A stretch of 64,000 nucleotides of DNA from CAXMST01 sp038206985 (GTDB lineage Bacteria; Actinomycetota; Thermoleophilia; Solirubrobacterales; 70-9): assembly GCA_038206985.1 (NCBI GenBank), contig JBBRAH010000007.1, positions 1 through 64,000 of the forward strand. Reading direction: 5' to 3'. The position numbers and the translations under genes were made by a program. Numbering within the stretch: position 1 is the stretch's first letter; each line of letters starts with the position of its first letter. Shown here piece by piece: positions 1-8,657 of this stretch. Below the pieces are notes generated by a model. That model was not told where the DNA came from. It made no database searches and saw only the letters and a list, made by a program, of their open reading frames with translations.

Positions 1-178
1 CACATCCGGTATTAGCCCGAGTTTCCTCGGGTTGTCCCAGTCATCGGGGTAGGTTATCCACGTGTTACTCACCCGTTCGCGGCTCTGCCCCAGGGCAAGC
101 CCTGGTTCGTCGCTCCACTTGCATGTGTTAAGCACACCGCCAGCGTTCGTCCTGAGCCAGGATCAAACTCTCCGTAAA
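1..178 (-). rRNA. rrs: 16S ribosomal RNA, 5' end (partial)
   Basis: Read on the minus strand, this begins with the universal 16S 5' region (GAGTTTGATCCTGGCTCAG at about 153-171, then GACGAACGCTGGCGG) and continues through the GTGAGTAACACGTGG segment to the left edge, where it is cut. Only the first ~178 nt of about 1,500 are present. The exact mature 5' end is approximate, about 8 nt before GAGTTTGATC. The promoter and boxA lie upstream on the same strand. Confidence 0.97.
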
Positions 179-517
179 AAGTGACTCGAGGGTTTCAATC
201 CCCACTACCCGGGTCAGGGGCATATTGCGGGGCTCCTCTGTCTCACTGAGAGTTGTCATGTCTGGCTATGACCTCTAAGGCCGTCGCTTACACATGCGAC
301 GACCGACATGACGGGTCATGTTTGTTATGCGGCTGGGCCCGGCTGGGTCCAACCGCGTTTGCCCGGCACCCCCGCTGGCGAGGATGCCGGATCAGACTTC
401 AATGCACCCAGGGGTGTGACCCTGGGATGCATGCGCTGCTCAGTTTTCAAAGACCGCTCCAGTCCAGCGGAGGGGTTTCCTCCGGCCGGACCGGCACGCC
501 TCGGAAGGCGGCGCGGG
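179..517 (-). other. rRNA operon leader (transcribed spacer)
   Basis: About 340 nt lie between the predicted rrn promoter and the 16S 5' end. Both strands contain ORFs but they are weak and overlap the boxA, so I call no gene here. The stretch is best read as the pre-16S leader, which would normally carry the antitermination site and one half of the RNase III processing stem. The partner half would be beyond the left edge. Confidence 0.7.
441..455 (-). promoter_or_regulatory. boxA-like antitermination site of the rRNA leader
   Basis: The minus strand reads GGTCTTTGAAAACTG, which resembles the boxA found in Gram-positive rRNA leaders (TCTTTGAAAACT type), where NusB-S10 binds to make rRNA transcription Rho-resistant. 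It lies about 60 nt after the predicted transcription start. Confidence 0.65.
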
Positions 518-546
518 AGTATAGGGATCCGCCGGGGAAATGTCGA
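518..546 (-). promoter_or_regulatory. rRNA operon promoter (-35/-10)
   Basis: On the minus strand TCGACA (541-546) and TATACT (518-523) are separated by exactly 17 nt. Each matches 5 of 6 positions of the vegetative sigma consensus. The predicted start near 511 gives a leader of about 330 nt. No second promoter of similar quality was seen in this spacer. Confidence 0.75.
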
Positions 547-565
547 GCGGTTTTTCGGATTCGCT

Positions 566-589
566 GCCCGCGCCCCGTTGCGGGCTTTT
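566..589. terminator. GC hairpin between tyrS and the rrn promoter
   Basis: GCCCGC and GCGGGC form a 6-bp stem with an 8-nt loop, followed on the plus strand by TTTT. The U-tract orientation would stop rightward (antisense) transcription. On the minus strand the hairpin follows tyrS by about 15 nt without a U tract, so its role for tyrS is uncertain. Confidence 0.4.
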
Positions 590-599
590 CCCGTCTCGC

Positions 600-1769
600 T
601 CAGGCAGGATCGCCGAGCCGCGCAAAGCGGCGCTTGCCCAGCTGCAGCACGCGTCCGCCGAGCTCGCCGGCGGGCACGTCCAGTGGCTCGGCCGCCAGCG
701 GGTCGCCGTCGAGGCGCACGGCCCCCTGGCCCAGCATCCGGCGGGCCTCCCCCCTGCTGATCCCGAAGGCGTCGGCCACAAGCGCGGGCAGGTGGACTTC
801 CTCGCCGGCGGGCAGCGCGACCAGCTCGATATCGTCCGGTATCTCTCGCCGCACGTGGACCTCATCGAAGCGCCCCTCGGCCGCCGGGCCGGCTTCCGGC
901 CCGTGGAAGCGCTCGACCAGCCGCCGGGCCAGCTCGCGCTTGGCCTGACCCGGATGGCGCTGGGCATCGAGCTCCTCGCCGAGCAGCAGCGTCCAGTAGA
1001 TATCCATGACGTCATCGGGCACGCTCATCAGCTTGCCGAACATCTCCGCCGGCTCGTCGGTCACGCCAACGTAATTGCCCAGCGACTTGCTCATCCGCCT
1101 CTTGCCGTCCAGGCCAGGCAGGATCGGCATCGTGAGCACCATCTGCGCACGCTTGCCGTGCGATTCCTGGACATCGCGGCCGAAGAGCAGGTTGAACTTT
1201 TGATCCGTGCCGCCGAGCTCGATGTCGGAGTCGACGGCGACCGAGTCGTAGCCCTGCAGCACCGGATACAGGAGCTCGAGTGCAGAGATCGGCTCCGCGG
1301 CCGCCATCCGCTTGGTGAAGTCGTCTCGCTCGAGCAGGCGAGCCACGGTGAAGCGCCGGGCGAGGGCGAAGAGCTCGGAGCTCGGCATCTCCAGCCACTC
1401 GCTGTTGAAGCGGACCTCGGTACGTTCGCGATCGAGCACCTTGAAGGCCTGCTCGGTGAAGGTCGCGGCGTTGGCGTCGATCTGCTCGTCGCCGAGCACC
1501 GGGCGCTCGTCGGAGCGACCGCTCGGATCTCCAACCCGCGCCGTGTAGTCGCCGATGATCAGGACGACCGTGTGGCCGGCCTCCTGGAACTGGCGGAGCT
1601 TCTCGAGCACGACCACGTGGCCGAGGTGGATATCGGGAGCCGTTGGATCGATGCCGAGCTTGACCCGCAGACTCGTGCCCTCGGCGAGCCGCTTGGCCAG
1701 TGCGCCCTCGGGCAGGACCTCGGCCGCACCGAGCGCCAGTCGGCGCGCCTGATCCTCGAATTCCGACAT
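600..1769 (-). CDS. tyrS: Tyrosyl-tRNA synthetase
   Basis: This class I cytoplasmic enzyme charges tRNA-Tyr with tyrosine using ATP. The 389-residue product has the HIGH-type motif HLGH at residues 48-51, the GGTDQKFN tyrosine-site segment near 186-193, the KMSKS-type loop RMSKS at 225-229 and an S4-like RNA-binding domain over about the last 65 residues. Motif spacing suggests the shorter, type 2 bacterial TyrRS lineage. The frame stays open upstream, but the ATG at 1769 gives the expected N-terminus and lies 7 nt after a TAGCAT -10 hexamer, which suggests a leaderless mRNA. The rRNA operon lies downstream on the same strand, and the PBP gene is divergent. Confidence 0.95.
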   Translation of the reverse strand: MSEFEDQARRLALGAAEVLPEGALAKRLAEGTSLRVKLGIDPTAPDIHLGHVVVLEKLRQFQEAGHTVVLIIGDYTARVGDPSGRSDERPVLGDEQIDANAATFTEQAFKVLDRERTEVRFNSEWLEMPSSELFALARRFTVARLLERDDFTKRMAAAEPISALELLYPVLQGYDSVAVDSDIELGGTDQKFNLLFGRDVQESHGKRAQMVLTMPILPGLDGKRRMSKSLGNYVGVTDEPAEMFGKLMSVPDDVMDIYWTLLLGEELDAQRHPGQAKRELARRLVERFHGPEAGPAAEGRFDEVHVRREIPDDIELVALPAGEEVHLPALVADAFGISRGEARRMLGQGAVRLDGDPLAAEPLDVPAGELGGRVLQLGKRRFARLGDPA

Positions 1770-1776
1770 GGGGGCA

Positions 1777-1782
1777 ATGCTA
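1777..1782 (-). promoter_or_regulatory. -10 hexamer of tyrS, leaderless type
   Basis: TAGCAT ends 7 nt before the tyrS ATG and there is no Shine-Dalgarno sequence, so transcription would start at or next to the start codon. Confidence 0.5.
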
Positions 1783-1946
1783 GACTCAGCGCTCGGCTGA
1801 AGGCTGCGGAGCGCCCCCCACGACCCCGGGCTCGCTCGCTCGCCCCGGCTCACCTCCCACGAAATGTCGGTTTCCAGTCAGGAACTGATCATCTTGCGGG
1901 CTCGTAAGGCTTTATTGAGATTCAGTGATGATTCGACGAGACAAGC

Positions 1947-4379
1947 ATGAGCGCACCTGAGGAGCCCAAGGAACCTGGGGTCGAGGCCGACGATCCCGCC
2001 GCCGCCTCCGGGGGCAACGGCACCGGTACCGACACGGCGGAGGAGCGCCTGACCGAGCGCCAGCGCCTCGAGCTGCGCCAGTCCGAGCAGGAAGCCGACA
2101 AGCAGGCCCGCAAGGAGGAGAAGCACTCCAGGAAGCTCTCCAAGCCGCGCGTCCGCAAGCTGCGCTTCGCCGCGGTGTTCGCCGGTCTCGGGCTGCTCGC
2201 GATCGTCAGCTGGGTCTTCGGAGTGCTGATGGCCGTCGCAGGCGACCTGCCCGACCTGGAGGCCGAGGCGCAGTTCGCGCGGGCCGAGAACTCGATCGTC
2301 TATGCGACCGGAGCCGACGGGGAGAAGGTCGAGCTGGCGACGCTGACCGGCAACAACCGCCGGATCCTCGTTGACTCCGAGGAAATCTCCCTACTGATGA
2401 AGCAGGCCGTGGTGGCGATTGAGGACGAGCGCTTCTACGATCACGAAGGGATCGACTACCTGGGCCTCGCCCGCGCCCTGAAGGAGGACATCGCCGCCGG
2501 TGGAGCGGTCCAGGGTGGTTCGACGATCACCCAGCAGTTCGTCAAGAACGCGCTGGCCGCCCAGGAGGACCGCACCATCCTGCAGAAACTGAAGGAGTCG
2601 GCACTCGCCTATCAGGTGGAGCGCCAGTGGTCCAAGGACAAGATCCTCACCAACTATCTGAACAACATCTACTTCGGCGAGGGTGCCTACGGGATCGAGG
2701 CCGCGTCCAGGACCTTCTTCGGCGCCAATCACTCCGGCTGCGGCGAGGTCAACCCGAGCACCGGCAAACAGGCCCCCAGCTGCGCCAGTCAGTTGCGAAT
2801 TGAGGAGGCGGCGATGCTCGCCGGAATGATCTCCTCGCCGAGTGCCTACAACCCGAAGACCGACCCGCAGGATGCCCTCGACCGCCGCAACGTGGTGCTG
2901 AACAAGATGCGCGAGCTCGATTTCATCGAGATGGACGACACCGGTTTCGATGAGTTGACCTCAATCTCGGGGCCGGCAATCAGCGAGGTCGCGCCTCCAC
3001 AGGAAGAATCGGAGGCCCCCTACTTCACCGAGTGGCTCCGCCAGCAGGTCGTCGACCGCTACGGGGCGGGCGAGGCCTTCGGCGGCGGCCTCGAGATCCG
3101 CTCCTCGCTCGATCTCGAGTTGCAGCAGCAGGCTCAGGAGATCGTCGATACGCGCCTCAACGGCCTCGGGCCGACCTCCGCGGTCGTGGTGATCGACAAC
3201 ACCACCGCCGAGATCAAGGCGATGGTCGGTGGCAGCGACTTCGAGGAGAGCCCCTTCAACCTCGCGACCAACGGTCGCCGTCAGCCGGGCTCCTCGTTCA
3301 AGCCGTTCACCCTCGTGACGGCCCTGGCCAACGGCAAGTCGTCGAGCGACGTCTACGAGTCAAAGCCGGTTGAGATCCCCTTCACCAACACGATCCGCAA
3401 CAAGAACGGCAAGAAGAAGGAGGTCGAGGAGCTCTTCAAGGTCGGCAACTACGACGACAACTACCTCGGCTCCGCCTCGATCGCCACCGCCACCACCTAC
3501 TCCGACAACTCCGTCTACGCTCAACTCGGCACGGATGTAGGCACCGAGAAGATCGCCAAGATGGCGCGCGATCTCGGCGTCCAGTCCAAGGTCCCCGACA
3601 ACCCGGCGATGATCCTCGGTGGGCTCAAGCGCGGCGTCACCCCGCTCGAGATGGCCTACGCATATTCGACCCTGGCCAACGACGGCACGCGGGTCAGCGG
3701 CACGATGGCGAGCCGCGGCAATGGTCGTGGGCCGGTTGCGCTCGAGAAGGTGCTCGCCAACGACAAGCCCGTCGAGGACGACCTCGGCGCCAGCGGCGAG
3801 AACGAGAAGACCACCGACCAGGTGGTCGACCCGGCGATCGCTCAGGAGACGACCGACATCCTGCACACCGTGGTGACCAGTGGCACCGGTGAGCGCGCCC
3901 AGGTCGGCGACGACTACATCTGGGGCAAGACGGGCACCACAGACAACAACGCCGACGCCTGGTTCGTCGGCTCCAACGACGCGGTGACGATCGCTGTCTG
4001 GGTCGGCTATGCCGAGGGCGGGATCCCGATGGAGACCGAGTTCGGCGGCCTCCCGGTGGACGGCGGCACGATTCCGGCCGAGCTCTTCGCCGATGTGCTC
4101 GGCGCCTACAACGCGATTCAGGCCGAACGAGGCGTCGGCGAGGACTCGGGCGATGAGACGACAACGACAGCGACCGACAGTTCGGTGGTACCCGTTACCC
4201 CGGAGCCCGCTGCGCCGGTCACCCCGGAGCCCGTGCCCATCGCCCCCGAGCCAGAGCCGGAAGCGCCACCCGAGGAGGCGCCCGAGCAGCCGGCGACCCA
4301 GCCACCGACCGACGGTGGCGGCGGGGGTGGCGCCACGGATGAAACCGGCGGCGGCGCCGTCGGCCGCACGGAACCCTGA
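1947..4379 (+). CDS. Class A penicillin-binding protein (bifunctional transglycosylase/transpeptidase)
   Basis: This 810-residue protein polymerises lipid II and cross-links peptidoglycan outside the membrane. Order: an acidic and basic cytoplasmic N-terminus (1-70), one membrane segment (about 72-95), a GT51 transglycosylase domain with catalytic Glu159 in EDERFYDHEG and the GGSTITQQ motif, then a transpeptidase domain with SSFK (Ser449, Lys452), SDN (519-521) and KTGT (661-664). All catalytic motifs are intact. The last 80 or so residues are a Pro/Glu-rich tail (VTPEP repeats) followed by a Gly-rich end, probably a flexible wall-spanning region. It is divergent from tyrS and convergent with mpg, with 12 nt between the stop codons. 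Confidence 0.93.
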   Translation: MSAPEEPKEPGVEADDPAAASGGNGTGTDTAEERLTERQRLELRQSEQEADKQARKEEKHSRKLSKPRVRKLRFAAVFAGLGLLAIVSWVFGVLMAVAGDLPDLEAEAQFARAENSIVYATGADGEKVELATLTGNNRRILVDSEEISLLMKQAVVAIEDERFYDHEGIDYLGLARALKEDIAAGGAVQGGSTITQQFVKNALAAQEDRTILQKLKESALAYQVERQWSKDKILTNYLNNIYFGEGAYGIEAASRTFFGANHSGCGEVNPSTGKQAPSCASQLRIEEAAMLAGMISSPSAYNPKTDPQDALDRRNVVLNKMRELDFIEMDDTGFDELTSISGPAISEVAPPQEESEAPYFTEWLRQQVVDRYGAGEAFGGGLEIRSSLDLELQQQAQEIVDTRLNGLGPTSAVVVIDNTTAEIKAMVGGSDFEESPFNLATNGRRQPGSSFKPFTLVTALANGKSSSDVYESKPVEIPFTNTIRNKNGKKKEVEELFKVGNYDDNYLGSASIATATTYSDNSVYAQLGTDVGTEKIAKMARDLGVQSKVPDNPAMILGGLKRGVTPLEMAYAYSTLANDGTRVSGTMASRGNGRGPVALEKVLANDKPVEDDLGASGENEKTTDQVVDPAIAQETTDILHTVVTSGTGERAQVGDDYIWGKTGTTDNNADAWFVGSNDAVTIAVWVGYAEGGIPMETEFGGLPVDGGTIPAELFADVLGAYNAIQAERGVGEDSGDETTTTATDSSVVPVTPEPAAPVTPEPVPIAPEPEPEAPPEEAPEQPATQPPTDGGGGGGATDETGGGAVGRTEP

Positions 4380-4391
4380 ACAGCCGCTGAT

Positions 4392-4997
4392 TCAGCCGGG
4401 CGGAGCCGAGAGCCAGCGCTCCGCACCCCGGGCGCAGTAGCGCCAGGGCAGCTCCGTCCCCTTGCTGATGCCGATCCGGGGCCCGGCGATCGGCCGCGTC
4501 TCGCGATCCGGCCGCTGCGAGGGTGGCCCCAGACGCAGCGCGCCGGTTGCAAGGTCGGCTCCGTCGTGTTCGGCGCCGATCGCCAGCGCCAGCGCCAGCC
4601 TGCCCGGTCCTGCGCAGAGCTCGCGCTCGGTGCGGCCGGGCCGGCGGGCTCTGATCGAGTCCAGGTCCCAGCGCGGCTGCAGTGCCCGGACCAGGACGGC
4701 AGCAGCCGTGCCCTGCGGCCCGGTGACCACGTTGAACAGGCGGTGGATCCCGTATGAGAGGTAGACGTAGGCCTGACCCGGCGGCCCGAGGAGGCCCGCG
4801 TTGCGGGCCGTGCGGCCGATATGCGCATGGCAGGCGGGGTCGTCCTCGTCGTAGGCCTCCGTCTCGACGATCACACCGCCGCAGGTTCCGTTGCTCAGGG
4901 TGCAGCCGAGCAGCTCCCTGGCGACCAGCGTCACCTCACGATCGAAGAACCCAGGCCCCAACCGGTCTTCGGGCGCTTCGGGGCTCGGCGGGGTCAA
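4392..4997 (-). CDS. mpg: 3-methyladenine DNA glycosylase (AAG/Mpg family)
   Basis: This monofunctional base-excision repair enzyme removes alkylated purines. The 201-residue protein matches the family length and shows LLG, then VETEAY (candidate catalytic Glu near 45-47), GRTARN, GPPGQAYVYLSYG and a final GISKG segment, all family hallmarks. The start is TTG at 4997, overlapping the argH stop as TTGA, so translation is probably coupled to argH. No other start is better placed. A repair gene behind an arginine gene probably reflects compact packing more than shared function. Confidence 0.88.
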   Translation of the reverse strand: MTPPSPEAPEDRLGPGFFDREVTLVARELLGCTLSNGTCGGVIVETEAYDEDDPACHAHIGRTARNAGLLGPPGQAYVYLSYGIHRLFNVVTGPQGTAAAVLVRALQPRWDLDSIRARRPGRTERELCAGPGRLALALAIGAEHDGADLATGALRLGPPSQRPDRETRPIAGPRIGISKGTELPWRYCARGAERWLSAPPG

Positions 4998-6364
4998 TCC
5001 CCGGGGGTCTCGAGCGATGCCTGGGCCCGCTCGAGCTGCTGAGTCAACGCCGTGGCGGAGGTGCCGCCCTCCGACAGCTTGGAGTCCAGCCAGGCGTCAC
5101 TGGCCAGCACCTCGTAGTACTCCTCGTCGAGCAACTCCGAGAAATCCGCGAGCGCCTCGGGCTCGATCGCAGAGAGCGGAATCTCATGCTCGAGCGCGTG
5201 GCGCACCAGGCCGCCGACCACGCCGTGCGCCTCCCGGAAGGGCAATCCGCGCCGCACCAGCAGATCGGCGATGTCCGTTGCCGCGGCCATCTCGTCGGCG
5301 GCGGCGGCCTCCATGCGCTCGCGGTTGAAGCTGATCCCGGCCAGCATCCCGTTGAGAGCCTGCAGGCAGAGCTCGAGCGTGTCGACCGCGTCGAACAGCG
5401 GCTCCTTGTCCTCCTGGAGATCCTTGCTGTAGGCGAGCGGCAGGGCGTGCTGGACGCCGAGCAGCGTCGTGTAGGAAGCCACCACCCGCGGCGCCTTGGC
5501 CCGCAGCAGCTCCGCGGCATCGGGGTTCATCTTCTGCGGCATGATCGAGGAGCCCGAGGAGAACTCCTCGGCCGGCCGGCAAAAGCCGAACTCGCTGCTC
5601 GACCAGATCACGATCTCGGCGCCGATCCTCGACATGTGCGTCGCGCAGGCCGCGGCGGCACTCAGGTAGTCGAGTGCGAAATCGCGGTTGGCGACCGCGT
5701 CCATGGAGTTCGGGGTGACGGCGGCGAAGCCGAGCTCGTCCGCGACGGCGGAACGGTCCAGCTGCCAGTTGAGACCGGCCAGCGCCCCGGATCCGAGCGG
5801 CATCACCGACGCAGCTTTGCGGGCCGCCTCGAACCGCGTGAGATCCCGGCGCAGCATCCAGAACCAGGCCAGCAGGTGGTGGCCCAGATATACGGGCTGC
5901 GCCCGCTGCAGGTGGGTGTAGCCGGGCAGGCGCCAATCCGCGTGCTCACGAGCCAGGCCGAGGATGCGCTCGAGCACGGTGCCCAGCAGGGCCGTGGCCG
6001 CGACAGCCCGGTCGCCGACGAACATCGCCAGGTCGGTGGCGACCTGATCGTTGCGCGAGCGCCCGGTGTGGATCTTGCCGCCTACCCGGCCGACGATCTC
6101 CGTCAGCCGCCGCTCGACCGCCATGTGAATGTCTTCGTCGCTTTGCTCGAACGGGAAGCTGCCGCTCTCGATCTCGGCCTCCACGAAGTCGAGCCCGGCG
6201 ATCAGTTGATTCAGCTCCTCGTCCTCGAGAACGCCGGCCGCGCGCAGGGCGCGAGCGTGGGCGCGGGACTGGCGCACGTCGTAGGGCGCCAACCGCCGGT
6301 CGTAGGCGAGCGACGCGTTGAGCGCCCAGAAGACGGGATCGGGTTCTTTCTCGAAGCGGGCCAT
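4994..6364 (-). CDS. argH: Argininosuccinate lyase
   Basis: This enzyme performs the last step of arginine synthesis, splitting argininosuccinate to arginine and fumarate. The product has 456 residues, the usual length. It shows the fumarase-superfamily signature GSSIMPQKMNPD (around 275-288), the TGRSRNDQ segment and the THLQRAQP region. The frame is open far upstream, but the ATG at 6364 (MARFEKEPDPVFW) gives a typical start, and a TAGACT -10 lies 13 nt before it. No other arginine gene is present in the window. Confidence 0.94.
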   Translation of the reverse strand: MARFEKEPDPVFWALNASLAYDRRLAPYDVRQSRAHARALRAAGVLEDEELNQLIAGLDFVEAEIESGSFPFEQSDEDIHMAVERRLTEIVGRVGGKIHTGRSRNDQVATDLAMFVGDRAVAATALLGTVLERILGLAREHADWRLPGYTHLQRAQPVYLGHHLLAWFWMLRRDLTRFEAARKAASVMPLGSGALAGLNWQLDRSAVADELGFAAVTPNSMDAVANRDFALDYLSAAAACATHMSRIGAEIVIWSSSEFGFCRPAEEFSSGSSIMPQKMNPDAAELLRAKAPRVVASYTTLLGVQHALPLAYSKDLQEDKEPLFDAVDTLELCLQALNGMLAGISFNRERMEAAAADEMAAATDIADLLVRRGLPFREAHGVVGGLVRHALEHEIPLSAIEPEALADFSELLDEEYYEVLASDAWLDSKLSEGGTSATALTQQLERAQASLETPGD

Positions 6365-6377
6365 GAGGACGGGAGGC

Positions 6378-6383
6378 AGTCTA
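6378..6383 (-). promoter_or_regulatory. -10 hexamer upstream of argH
   Basis: TAGACT, identical to the hexamer before ndh and leuB, lies 13 nt before the argH ATG. This predicts a 5' leader of only about 6 nt. Confidence 0.4.
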
Positions 6384-6426
6384 GGCACGGGACGCAGGGC
6401 CCGCGACGGCCGCCTGGGGAGCGCAA

Positions 6427-6432
6427 TAGGCT
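6427..6432 (+). promoter_or_regulatory. -10 hexamer of the epimerase gene, leaderless type
   Basis: TAGGCT lies 8 nt before the ATG at 6441, with no Shine-Dalgarno sequence. This is the spacing seen at about a dozen other genes in this window. Confidence 0.45.
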
Positions 6433-6440
6433 GGGCGGCG

Positions 6441-7424
6441 ATGCGGATCCTCGTCACCGGCGCTACCGGCAAGCTCGGCAATGCGGTCGCCCGACAGGCT
6501 GCCGGGCGCGGCGACGACGTCGTTGGGCTCGTCCGCGACGCGGCACGGGCCCGGGAGCTGCTGCCGCCGGGCGTGGCCCTGGCGACGGGCGACGTGACCG
6601 ATCCCGCCTCGCTGGCGGAGGCCGTCCGCGACGCCGAGGCGGTGATCAACTGCATGGGGATCTTCGAGCAGTGGACGCGCGACCCGGACATCTTCAACCG
6701 CGTCAATGCCGAGGGGGCGCGCAACGTGGTGCGCGCGGCCCGCGAAGGTGGCGCACGCCGGGTGATCCACACCTCGACCTTCGATGTCTTTGATGCCGAG
6801 CCCGGCGGCACCGTGCGTGAGGAACTGGTTGCCGACTACGAGAAGGGCACGATATACGAGCGCTCCAAGCAGCTCGCCGAGCGGCTCGTACTCGACGAGG
6901 CTGCCGCCGGTGAGGGGATCGAACTGGTGATCACCAACCCCGCCGGGATCTACGGACCCGGGCCCTGGGCCGAGGCCGGCTGGGACTCGGCGATCCGCGA
7001 CTCGGTCCGCAAGCGATTGCCGGCCGTGCCCCCGGGTGGCCTGAGCCTGGTCTGGGTCGAGGACGCGGCCGCGGCCCACCTCGCGGCCCTCGACCGGGGA
7101 CGGCCCGGCGAGCGCTACATCCTCGCCGACGGCTACGCCACCGTCGCGGAGATCTGCGCGGCGGCCGTCGAGGCAGCCGGCCGGGGCCGGGTGCCGCGCA
7201 CGATGCCGCTCTCCGTCGCCGAGTTCCTCGCCCGCGCAGGCGAGTCGGTCTCGAACGTGATCGGAACGCCACCGCTGATCGGCCGGGGGCAGCTCGACTT
7301 CCTCCAGTGGCAGGCACGTGCCGACTCCTCCCGAGCTCAGGCCGAGCTCGGCTTCGAACCGCTCCCCTGGCGCGAGGGAATCGCCCGCACGGTCGAGTGG
7401 ATGGACACGACCGACCGGATCTAG
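6441..7424 (+). CDS. NAD(P)-dependent epimerase/dehydratase-like protein (extended SDR)
   Basis: The 327-residue Rossmann protein begins with the nucleotide motif TGATGKLG. It carries a Ser/Thr catalytic segment (HTSTFDVF) and a YERSK (YxxxK) dyad near 140-145, followed by the usual NPAGIYGPG stretch. This places it with dihydroflavonol reductase or hopanoid-associated sugar epimerase-like SDRs. The substrate cannot be told. I chose the ATG at 6441 because the nucleotide-binding strand begins there and a -10 lies 8 nt upstream. It is divergent from argH and convergent with the aminotransferase gene. Confidence 0.8.
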   Translation: MRILVTGATGKLGNAVARQAAGRGDDVVGLVRDAARARELLPPGVALATGDVTDPASLAEAVRDAEAVINCMGIFEQWTRDPDIFNRVNAEGARNVVRAAREGGARRVIHTSTFDVFDAEPGGTVREELVADYEKGTIYERSKQLAERLVLDEAAAGEGIELVITNPAGIYGPGPWAEAGWDSAIRDSVRKRLPAVPPGGLSLVWVEDAAAAHLAALDRGRPGERYILADGYATVAEICAAAVEAAGRGRVPRTMPLSVAEFLARAGESVSNVIGTPPLIGRGQLDFLQWQARADSSRAQAELGFEPLPWREGIARTVEWMDTTDRI

Positions 7425-7451
7425 CGCGGCGCGGCTGCGCTCAATAGGCCT

Positions 7452-8657
7452 TCAGCGGCCCAGCGCGGCCCGCACAGCCCCTGCGACGCGCTCGATGCGC
7501 TCCTCGCCGAGTCCGGGGAAGAACGGCAGTGCCACCGCCCGCGCGGAGAAGTCCTCGGCGACCGGGAACTCGCCGCCCTTGAAGCCGAAGCGCTCGCGAT
7601 AGAGCTGCTGGGTGTGGATACAGGGGATGTAGGCGCGGGCATCGATCCCGGCCTCGTCGAGCGACCTGATCACGGCATCGCGGTCCACCGAGACAGGAAC
7701 CCGCAAGATGTAGACGAACCAGCTGCGCCTTGCCTGGCCGTGATCCGCGAGCGGCAGGACCAGATCGTCGGGATCGCCCGCGCCCGGCTCGGCACCCCCG
7801 ATCGCGGTGAAGTGCTCGCCATAGGCGGCCGCGATCGCCGCACGCTGGGCCAGTAGATCGTCGAGCCGCTCGAGCTGAGCGATGCCAAGTGCCGCGGCGA
7901 GGTCCGTGAGCCGGTAGTTGAAGCCGAGGATCGGGTGATCCATCACCTTCATCTCTGGGGCGCGGCCCTGGTTGCGCTCACTGCGGGCCCGCTCGCCGGC
8001 CGCAGCTGAGCGAGGCACGAGCATGCCGCCCTCGCCGGTGGTGATCTGCTTGTTGGCGTAGAAGGCGAAGGCCGCAGGGTTGCCGCGGGCACCGGCCGGC
8101 ACCCCGTCAGGACAGACCGTGCCGAGTGCCTGGGCGGCATCCTCGAGCACGCCGAGACCGTGGCGCTCCGCCAGTTGCTCGACCTCCGGCATCGCGGCGG
8201 TATGGCCGAAGATGTGGACCGGCAGGATGCCGGTGGTGCTCTCCCCCACCCCGGCCTCGGCCATCGCCGGATCGAGGCAGAGCGTGGCCGGGTCCACATC
8301 GCAGAAGCGCGGCGTGACGCCCTCATACAGCAGGCAGTTGGACGAGGCGATGAAGCTCAGGGGCGAGGTGAGCACCTCATCGCCCGGCCCCCAGCCCAGC
8401 TCGCGGACGGCCAGGTGCAGAGCCGTCGAGCCGCTCGAGACCGCAACAGCGTCCTCCACACCCAGGCGCGCGGCGAAATCGCGCTCGAAGCGGCCCAGCA
8501 TTGGGCCCAGGGAGAGCATCTTTGAGTCGAGGACCTCGCCGACCAGCTCCTTCTCGCGAGCCCCGACGGTGGGCCGCGCCAGAGGAACTCGCTCCTGCCG
8601 GCCGTCGCCGCCGGCCGGCTCAGCCAGGGGAACTCGCCGCCTCAATGCCGTCGCCAT
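7452..8657 (-). CDS. DegT/DnrJ/EryC1/StrS-family PLP aminotransferase
   Basis: This fold-type I aminotransferase of 401 residues belongs to the family that aminates keto-sugars. The PLP lysine is Lys203 in FYANKQITTGEGG. SSGSTALHLA (cofactor phosphate loop) and LEDAAQALG (cofactor Asp) are also present. The ATG at 8657 lies 38 nt inside the end of cimA, and I found no better start downstream; a repeated Val-Pro-Leu-Ala segment occupies the first 28 residues. No sugar-nucleotide genes sit nearby, so the role is open: cell-surface sugar amination is the family default. Overlap suggests cotranscription with cimA. Confidence 0.85.
   Translation of the reverse strand: MATALRRRVPLAEPAGGDGRQERVPLARPTVGAREKELVGEVLDSKMLSLGPMLGRFERDFAARLGVEDAVAVSSGSTALHLAVRELGWGPGDEVLTSPLSFIASSNCLLYEGVTPRFCDVDPATLCLDPAMAEAGVGESTTGILPVHIFGHTAAMPEVEQLAERHGLGVLEDAAQALGTVCPDGVPAGARGNPAAFAFYANKQITTGEGGMLVPRSAAAGERARSERNQGRAPEMKVMDHPILGFNYRLTDLAAALGIAQLERLDDLLAQRAAIAAAYGEHFTAIGGAEPGAGDPDDLVLPLADHGQARRSWFVYILRVPVSVDRDAVIRSLDEAGIDARAYIPCIHTQQLYRERFGFKGGEFPVAEDFSARAVALPFFPGLGEERIERVAGAVRAALGR

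Noticed and set aside
253..948. Plus-strand ORFs in the rRNA leader and over tyrS
   Set aside because: They overlap the rrn promoter, boxA and tyrS and encode Arg/Pro/Ser-rich shadow sequence.
4754..6793. 679-codon open frame on the plus strand opposite argH
   Set aside because: It is the antisense of argH, which has full catalytic motifs; long antisense frames are expected at 70% GC.
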